A DNA stretch of 64,000 nucleotides from Rhytidiadelphus loreus (Eukaryota > Streptophyta > Bryopsida > Hypnales > Hylocomiaceae). The notes below the pieces were generated by a model that saw only the letters and a list, made by a program, of their open reading frames with translations, ran no database searches and was not told where the DNA came from. A program made the position numbers and the translations under genes. Positions 57,235 through 64,000 of this stretch are shown here, piece by piece. Numbering within the stretch: the stretch's first letter is position 1; each line of letters begins with the position of its first letter. The stretch is taken from positions 66,297,093-66,361,092 of the forward strand of contig OX344763.1 of assembly GCA_947034895.1 (NCBI GenBank), written 5' to 3'.

Positions 57235-57540
57235 TTTTTGCTAATATCACATGTCATTAAGTGCACTAATCCCCAAAATACATGTTAGTGCACTTCGTGA
57301 TACATGATCTTAGCCAAAATAGATCAGGTGTCACTAAGTGCACTAACATGTATTTTGGGGGATTAGTGCACCTAGTGACATATGATCTTTTTTTGTTAAA
57401 ATCATGTGTCATTAAGTGCACTAACATGTATTTGGGGGGTTAGTGTACTTAGTGACACATGATCTTTTTTTGCTAAGATCATGTGTCACTAAGGGCACTA
57501 ACCCCCCAAATACATGTTAGTGCACTTAATGACACATGTA
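57235..57540. repeat. Cluster of nested palindromes (GTGTCACTAAGTGCACTAAC...)
   Basis: Four or five copies of 'atcatgtgtcactaagtgca' followed by 'ctaacatgtattttgggg' alternate in orientation, so each adjacent pair forms a palindrome of about 65 bp per arm pair. It looks like tandem foldback (MITE-like) units. A single 'gtgtgtcactaagtgcacca' also lies at 57080. Confidence 0.85.
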
Positions 57541-57900
57541 CACACAAAAGAGAGTTTAAAAGAAGGAGCCAATCATTGGCCTTCATTTCTTGAAATCACT
57601 TTCAAACTTGCAAGAGCATGCATTTTAGGAGATTTAGGATCGCAAAAGTTACCTTAAATAAAAATCTTTAAAAATTCATCTTTAATTCAAATAATAGTAC
57701 AATAAATATGAAACCAACTCCTTATCTTCCATTCGGCATCAAATTTTCTTTCAATGAAAAAAACATATAAATATCTAATTATGTTAATACAAACCTATGA
57801 AAAAGGCGGACCAACCTTTAAATGGCTACTTGAAGTCTATAATTACTCAACTTAATTTCCGTCCTATTTGAATTAAAATTTCAAACTTAAGTATGACTTA
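57541..57900. other. AT-rich spacer
   Basis: No gene supported. It lies between the palindrome cluster and the GC-rich leader of the next gene. Confidence 0.4.
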
Positions 57901-58446
57901 CTTTGTTACCGAGCCGTAGGGTTGGGACAACCAACCTTGATTTCGGCGGCTGGGCAACAGGTCCGGCAGTCATCTCCCTCCCCATGTCGAGTTTGCGTCT
58001 TGCTGCATCGGTGAAGCGTCTCCCTCCCACGTCGAGCTTGCGTTTTTTCTTTCCCGCGTTCATCTTGCATCTCCCTCCCTCATCAAGATTGCGTGTCCTT
58101 GTGTGTGAAGTTCGCATCTTCCTACCGCGGCGAAATCACATCTCCCTCTGTGCAGCGCGGTCACATTCTCTCCCGTCGCCTAGGTCATTTCTCCCTCGCA
58201 TAGCACTTGTTTTCTTCCTTGTGAGTGCTTTTCTTTTTGTTTCCGAGCATTGCGCTCATTGTTCATTTTCCTACGTCGGTGCAGAATTCACAGGATTTGT
58301 CTTCGAGAGGGTTTGTCTGGGTCTTCTGAAGTCTTGGCGGCGGAGACGGTTTAAAGGTTTCGTGGTTTCAATTCGTCGTCGCGCGGACAAGCTTGTACAA
58401 CGACGGAGGAAGTAGTTGCTGCGGGTGCGGTTTCTTCGGTTCAGGT
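57901..58446 (+). promoter_or_regulatory. GC-rich promoter / 5' leader region of the ParB-methyltransferase-like gene
   Basis: GC-rich sequence with repeated 'tctccctccc' words in AT-rich surroundings ends in a good donor (GGTTCAG|GTATTC at about 58446). It resembles a first non-coding exon or promoter. The open frame through it (57903-58415) is Ser/Arg/Pro-rich, lacks motifs and is probably not translated. Confidence 0.45.
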
Positions 58447-60120
58447 ATTCTTTCACTGCTTTCTTATACGAGATCTTTTATTTGGCAACGACAATTGCGG
58501 TATGATTAAAAACCTCTTTTTTTCTAGCTGGATTGTTTAGAATCTATTTGTTGCAATATGGTAATTACAGTTTCTGTGCTTCTTTGATGTTTAGGGTTAG
58601 CTTCCTTTGGTGTTTAGGATGGTCATAGTCATTATTGTTTCTATGCTTGTTTGATGTTTACGATTAGCTTGCTTTGGTGTTTAGGGTGCTCACAACTCAT
58701 GGAGTCACGGTATTCTTGCTTGGATGCTTGCATGTGTGGTTCATGGAGTCACGTTGCTTGGATGCTTGCATGTCTGGTTCACGTTGTCACGTTGTTATTG
58801 CTTGGATGCTTGCATGTCTAGTTTGCCGGCTTTCTATCAATCTTTTGTACATTGTTTTTTTAGTTTTACGGTTCAATTCCGTTGGTTTACAAACTGTTGT
58901 AAACCAATGTAAGTTTAGAAGCTGCTTGTTCAAAACATTGGTTGAACTGTAAGTAAACCAAATTGCAAGTTCATTCAACAATTCAGAAGCTGCTTGTTCA
59001 GTGTAAGGATCTAGGATTCAAGTAATTGTATTCAAATACAGTGAAAAAATCATTATATATGATCTACATTGTTAGGTGAGACTTCTAGTAAGAAGGTTTT
59101 GTTGATAAAATGTACTAACAATGCATTCTTGTGTCTATGGTGTAGGATACAAGTGCAGAACTTTTGAAATTTCACCTACAGGCGGGTTGCCAGTACAAAG
59201 AAATCAAATATGAGGTCCATAACTTCCTCAATTGAAATTAGGGTTTAAAGACAGAATCTTAGGGTTTATGGACCAAATTTTAGGGTTTAGTGACACCAAT
59301 TTAGGGATTAGAACAACAATTAAAATTGTAGGGCTTCTAGACAATAAGGAATTTCAGCCATTCTGCCATCTATCTTCGTTTCGAAGATAAATATCCTCGA
59401 GGCGAGGATAAATATCCTCGAGGCGAGGGTACATATCCTCGAGGCGAAGATAATGAAAACATAGATCCGTTCCAATATCCTCGAGACGAAGATAATATAA
59501 ATGAAATCCAACAATACTTGTAGAAAAAATTAAAAATAAACAACAGATTATAAATAAGAACATAAAAAGGCCCAAAAAATATGGATTCTAAAACATAGCC
59601 AACAAAACATGTATCATCCACGTTATCACGTTAAGAGAAGATTAAAAAAATCACTCTAATTGTCTTTCTGTCACAGAAAGAAAATAGACAGAACAAACAC
59701 TATTATCTTTGAGGCGAAGATAATATTGAATTTGTAAACAATGAATAATAAAAATTAGAATAATTGATATACGTCTCCTTAGTGAACGGGAGAAAATAAT
59801 TTAAATTAGGAATCCACTTACATCAATAGTAAATGAAGGATGTCATGCATGACTATATAAAAAAACTGGGTAGTAAATGCCCCAAAAATATCCTCGACTC
59901 GAAGATCAAGAACCATGACTGACTGGCATTACCATTGAAACACGTTGCTTTATTTATTTACGCTCCCTTGAGTTATCTTCGCATCGAAGATAACTTGTGT
60001 CGCAAAAATAGAAGTGAAGTTCATAGAACATGGTAATTGACATACTTGCCATATGCAATGGTTATCCTCGACTCGAAGTAAAGTCTTGCTTATGCTTACA
60101 TGGTTAACTGAACTGTGCAG
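58447..60120 (+). repeat. Leader intron with TATCYTCGAGGCGAGGATA palindromes
   Basis: Between the leader and the acceptor ctgtgcag at 60120 lie at least eight palindromes of the TATCTTCGA/TCGAAGATA type: a tight group of five at 59374-59495 and singles at about 59703, 59887, 59973 and 60063. Also present is a short tandem repeat, 'gcttggatgcttgcatgt' three times at 58717-58820. No coding exon is supported inside. Confidence 0.7.
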
Positions 60121-60130
60121 GTATTTGCCA

Positions 60131-61560
60131 ATGGAGCAAGAGGATGGATATGACTACTTGACAGTAGAGCCCTTTTTTGAGCCGTTTGAGAATCCGCTCG
60201 GGGTCGAGCCATTTATTGATGAAATGGCAGATTCATACGGAAGACTTTGGCAATTCAAGGAGCACATTGTAGCGTGGACGTTTGGGATTGCTCGATTCCA
60301 AGACTATGTCTTCATTCGCTACCGAGTAAAAGAGCAGCCGTCATTCTTTCCCTTACACCTACACTCCAGGAAAAAGTAACAATGATTGAACACCACCACT
60401 CGGATTTTGTTGTAATTGTTGTGCGGGAAGTCAATAAGGATGGCAAGCCAGGGAACCACTGTCATTCAATTGTCATGAATTTGAAGGATGACCGAGCAAA
60501 ATTTGACGTGCAGTTCCTCATAACATCTCTAGAGGAGTCCCAGACGCAGTATCTAATTAAGGAATTTGAGGATGCGCAATATGTTCCCTGGGAAGACAAG
60601 ACCGCAAATGTGAACTCCAGAAGATTGAATAGAATCTGGGCATCACTCGATCGGCATGCTATTAAGCATGTGAACATTGTGCCGTCTCTAGTACGAAACA
60701 AGAATCAAAAGTGCCGTCCTGCAAATGAAGGAGGTCACAGTGGGTCTGCTCCTCCAATGTCGATTAGCAGGAGCATTGGCCAAGGTCAAATTCAGTCAGA
60801 ATCTCGCAAGCGCGATGACACTGAAGAACGAAGAGCCGGGGCAACAACAAAGAGAGTGCGAAAATCAAATGTGCCTGCTATTGTGACAACGGTAGGAAGT
60901 TCTGGATCGATTCTAACAAGTGTTGAACCCACCCCAACAACCACCCAGAAATCCATGGAGGATCATGTCGTGCACGCCTTATCACAACAAGAATTCTGGG
61001 ACAAGCACGGTTCGTGCTATATATTGGGTTTGGATCCATTCCCAGTGACCATCAAGCAATGCATTGCTGCGAAGGATGAATACATCATTTGAAAGCTAGA
61101 GACTCGCACTGTAGAGAGCACAAAGAAGCAACTGCTAATGCTTGGAGACGTAATGCAACGGCAACGTATTTGCTTAACGCCGGTGGATGCCAACAAGCAA
61201 TTATTGAAATCCCCGCCGAAAGATTGGGCTGAGATAAAGCATGGTCTGTTTATAATTATAAATGGACAGCACAGCATTGCCGCATCAAAGTTGCTCCAGC
61301 TAGGAGGCTGTGGTAATAAACGAAAGCAGGAGTTGTCAACTTGGAATGCCTTCATTGTGTGGTCATTGGATCCAACAAAGTTGAGAAACATTTCGCAATT
61401 CTACAACCTTACGAATCATATAGAGCACCAGCAACCAACTTGGGGGACACAGATTCTGGGATTACGAAATGTCTGGATCCACTTCTCGCGACCTACAAAT
61501 ATTGCCAAGGAACTTGTGATCCGATGGAATGGTGTAGTCCTAATTGAACGCCAGTACAAA
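60131..61560 (+). CDS. ParB-like exon of a ParB / DNA methyltransferase-like gene (one in-frame TGA)
   Basis: ATG 60131 follows a strong acceptor. The first part (EQEDGYDYLTVEPFFEPFEN) is acidic. Near 60325 the frame must change: either a frameshift or a 44 nt intron (CGA|GTAAAA...CTCCAG|GAA). The next frame continues to donor AAA|GTAAGT at 61561, with one TGA at 61090 (plausible Trp). Its centre is Ser/Arg-rich. Near the end comes 'CLTPVDANKQLLKSPPKDW' followed by 'GLFIIINGQHSIAASKLL', resembling the ParB/sulfiredoxin fold motif '(I/V)(I/V).G.HR..A...L'. In bacteria and phages such domains are often fused to DNA methyltransferases, consistent with the exons that follow. Specificity is unknown; an eroded or diverged His-Arg pair (GQHS) is odd. 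Confidence 0.5.
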
Positions 61561-61722
61561 GTAAGTCGTAGTGCAATTGTATTAAGTATCCTCGAGTCGA
61601 AGATCCTCACTACCTATACCATTTTAATAGGTGTTGCTAATGAATGGGATGCATTTCCTTCGAGTTCTGAATAACATAGCGATGATTGAAACCACTAATG
61701 TGTCTACTGTTGGGTCTTGTAG
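61561..61722 (+). other. Intron with the TATCCTCGAGTCGAAGAT word
   Basis: GTAAGT to GTCTTGTAG; phase 0 on both sides. The palindromic word lies at 61587-61604, about 26 bp after the donor. Confidence 0.75.
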
Positions 61723-63045
61723 GACTTCACAGATCATGTTGTTAGTCGGTTTAGAAATATTAATCCTGAGAGAGAAGGTGCAACCATAAAGTCTGTGAGC
61801 GACTTGAAATGTGAGATAAAGATAATAACCCTGCATGATGCATTGTGGAAGTATTGGAAGGAGTTCCTCACGAAGCACGCTCAGGGGGATCTGATCGATC
61901 CTGTCACACAAGAAAAATTCCGGGATGCAAAAGGCTTCAAATCAAAGAACATGAGCTTGAAAAGAGAGTTCTTTAAGCACATGGGCCACTTCACAGATAG
62001 AGACATCGGAAGATTAGCGATGCACTTGCTAAATCAAACTCCGGGTCGTGATGCGGCTTACCCCAAGGTGTCCGTCCTGAAAGCAAAGTACTTGGTGCCC
62101 GATAACCAGGTTGCGTCTGAGTGGGTCGAACGAAGGAAGAAGAAAAAAATCGTTCTAGAGGAGCTCATGGACATTAAGCCGAGCCTCAAGTTGCGTGATG
62201 CCTATGGAAATGTCATCACTGACAAGTGGAGGCCGTGGAAGAAGAGGCACTTCTTCACGTCATCAACTTGGGATCTCTTTATTTCCCAGCCAAAGTTGAC
62301 ATTATTTACGAAACGGCTTACGAATGAGGCAAAGAACAAGAGGGCAAAAGAACTTGGGAAGAAATTCACAGACGAAGCGACATTTTTCCAGAGATTCATG
62401 AAGTCTAAGTATAGACTAAGTGATACTCATGGAGAAGTGTCATTAATCAGATTAGATATTGTTGTGAGGGCAATTGTGAAAAGTGATCACTACAAGTATG
62501 AACGGAGACCTCTAAACCTCACTATTCTTGATGTCCGTGAAATGGTGAAACCTGTCGACTCTCAGGAGGTGCTTCCGTTGGAGCCATTTTTGACTTTCTT
62601 GGCTAGGCAGTTGGAACCAGCAACAACAGATGCAAGTGTGTGGCTGTGGATTCTTCGTGGGGACGAAGACAAGCGAATTGCAATAGCATTCGCAGCTTCC
62701 AATATGTCACAGTACGATTGTCAGCAATCCTCCTATCTCCCCTGTAAGGCTAAGCGATTGAATCACTCGACGACAAGAGGGAACATGCCTCCAGTGCCAC
62801 TCCTCTTTCTATTCAAGAAGTCAAGTAGCCATGCCAATTCTGTCCGTGACAGAATGAAGTTAGGATACCATGCAGCTGACATTTTGTATTACAATGACCC
62901 ATACAAGAATAATGAAGCAAAATGGAGACTCTATGCTAGTGAATTCAGAATGGAGTTCTATTTAGAGATCCTCCAATGCTTCGCGAAGGCCAATGAGAAC
63001 GTCCTTGGAATCTTCGTTGGATCAAAGTGCATTCTTGCAGCCAAG
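61723..63045 (+). CDS. Methyltransferase-like exon (beta-class order of motifs)
   Basis: The frame is open over the whole exon and in phase with both neighbours. Early residues are basic and helical. At the end, 'GYHAADILYYNDPYKNN' is followed by 'WRLYASEFRMEFYLEILQCF' and 'ENVLGIFVGSKCILAAK', which the next exon continues with 'MFGAFFYGVCDER'. This matches the beta-class amino-methyltransferase plan: DPPY-like motif IV first, then a helix carrying W....E...YLE, then the SAM-binding motif (VLD.FAGSGTT..AA...G....G.E). Deviations are NDPYK for DPPY and GSKC for GSGT, so catalysis is uncertain. Such enzymes make N6-methyladenine or N4-methylcytosine. Another Rossmann methyltransferase, or a catalytically dead relative, is possible. 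Confidence 0.5.
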
Positions 63046-63213
63046 GTACGTCTATCTTCGCCTTGAGGATAATCCTAGACCTTTTATTCAGTTGGTTGAG
63101 CTTTTGTGTCCTTAACAATGTTCATTTCTAATCTCCAAAATTGACCATGTACATGATGATATGTACTATGAATGACTTCCTCACAAATCAATGTTTTTGC
63201 TTGTGTGCTGTAG
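63046..63213 (+). other. Intron with a degenerate TATCTTCG...GAGGATA word
   Basis: GTACGT to GTGCTGTAG, phase 0. 'ctatcttcgccttgaggata' starts 5 bp after the donor. Confidence 0.75.
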
Positions 63214-64000
63214 ATGTTTGGAGCGTTCTTTTACGGCGTGTGCGATGAGAGGCTCACAAACAAACATCGGTTTGTTGCAACATTCGCGGATACAATGGAC
63301 ATGAATGACTTCCTGCCTTCAAATTCACCATATTCAGCAAACTATCTTCGGCCTCTTTACGTGGATCCACCGTTGTTGACCTCCGTGTCCCTACCAAGTG
63401 ACAAGAATTTACTTTCTCCAACTACTCCCGTAGGTGAGGGCTCTGGTAGACATGCACGTGTGGAAGAGCCTGTGAGGGACAAAGTATTGTCTACTGAAGG
63501 GTTGCAAGGGATTGATGAATATGGGAGCAATGCAACAAATATGGAGCGATGGGAAGTTGCTCCTTGTCAACTTGGTAGAACATCAAATGATCTAGTTGAG
63601 GATGTGGAATCGGACCCGGAATTTGACGAGCTTCGATACCAAGCAAGCCTACAAGAGCAGGGTGTATCTCATCCGGATCCAGTTGCGCCTGGGACAGATC
63701 CTGCAAGAGAAGCCGATAATTCTGGCAATGAATCGGACGAGGATGCAGTTCCTTCAGAATGGAAGAGAAAGTCCAAGGAAGTTGCGGAAACTGAGGTCCT
63801 GGATTTATCGGACTACAATACAGACGATCTCCCCCATTCCTCTGATGATGACGACAAGGACAGTGAAGATGAAAGCCATCCAGTTGTGCCTTGTAGTGTT
63901 TCTACGGATGCACTTCATGACCCCATTAGCCCTTCAGCTGAACCTGTAGGCGCCGTGGTCTCTGTGAAGCAAGAAGTTGACTTCTGGACAAAAGTTGAAG
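63214..64000 (+). CDS. Last visible exon of the ParB / methyltransferase-like gene (open at window end)
   Basis: In phase with the preceding exon, it starts with 'MFGAFFYGVCDERLTNKHRF', completing the SAM-motif region, where the Asp-Glu pair would lie near the SAM ribose. It then enters a long acidic Ser/Asp/Glu-rich tail ('DDDDKDSEDESH') without stop codons to position 64000. Acidic low-complexity tails are common in nuclear chromatin proteins. The gene continues beyond the window. Confidence 0.6.
   Translation, partial: MFGAFFYGVCDERLTNKHRFVATFADTMDMNDFLPSNSPYSANYLRPLYVDPPLLTSVSLPSDKNLLSPTTPVGEGSGRHARVEEPVRDKVLSTEGLQGIDEYGSNATNMERWEVAPCQLGRTSNDLVEDVESDPEFDELRYQASLQEQGVSHPDPVAPGTDPAREADNSGNESDEDAVPSEWKRKSKEVAETEVLDLSDYNTDDLPHSSDDDDKDSEDESHPVVPCSVSTDALHDPISPSAEPVGAVVSVKQEVDFWTKVE

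Noticed and set aside
57903..58415. 170-residue open frame in the GC-rich leader
   Set aside because: Low-complexity Ser/Arg/Pro/Phe content, no motif, and it overlaps a likely first non-coding exon.
1..64000. Naming a species
   Set aside because: Gene types suggest a plant outside the flowering plants, but no single-copy marker gene is present to decide.

Overview
This window looks like repeat-rich nuclear DNA of a plant (streptophyte), probably not a flowering plant. The evidence is introns with GT/AG borders and AT-rich sequence, a hAT transposase of the plant BED/DUF659 type, a Transposase_24/DUF8039-like plant transposon gene, CACTA-type MITEs and a kinase type I associate from memory with mosses, lycophytes and charophytes. 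I cannot name the species. No rRNA, intact tRNA gene, CRISPR array, organellar gene or obvious single-copy housekeeping gene was seen. Almost every coding region is transposon-like.

Layout. (1) 1-11.8 kb: a broken multi-exon plus-strand transposon gene (Transposase_24/DUF8039-like) whose introns are packed with ATGACT...AGTCAT palindromes. A minus-strand element A (1.2-4.6 kb), rich in TCCGGA, sits in its first intron. A second, plus-strand element A lies at 11.8-15.1 kb. (2) 16-41 kb: several related units. Three full-length and one truncated gene share an N-terminal domain that I call WCHI; one full-length copy also carries a RING-H2 finger. Beside them lie a divergent protein kinase and a hAT transposase. 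Five genes are preceded by clusters of a GACC(C)GCGGTCGCC-like word, and three also share a 3' sequence block. A 2.2 kb inverted repeat brackets the kinase unit. (3) 44-49 kb: a minus-strand DUF7869-type transposase-like gene, an AAGGCCTTATTC MITE and a long array of TCTTCGA-TCGAAGA palindromes. (4) 52.8-56.9 kb: a gene with a Cys-rich first exon and a TET/JBP-like 2OG-Fe(II) dioxygenase domain; its 2.4 kb intron is packed with GACAA(A/T)TTGTC palindromes. (5) 57.9-64 kb: a gene open at the window edge with a ParB-like motif followed by a beta-class DNA methyltransferase-like region; its introns carry the same TCTTCGA palindrome as region 3.

Two patterns run through the whole window. First, each gene family has its own short, mostly palindromic word filling introns and flanks. 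This resembles the motif clusters targeted by VANC anti-silencing proteins of Arabidopsis VANDAL transposons. Second, the reading frames are broken by about 35 in-frame stop codons but only three or four frameshifts. Many of these stops can be read as CAG, CAA, CGA or TGG changed by C-to-T or G-to-A, as expected from deamination of methylated cytosine. With a putative DNA methyltransferase about 3.2 kb from a putative 5-methylcytosine oxidase, a link to DNA base modification is the most interesting hypothesis here. It is inference and needs homology and expression tests.
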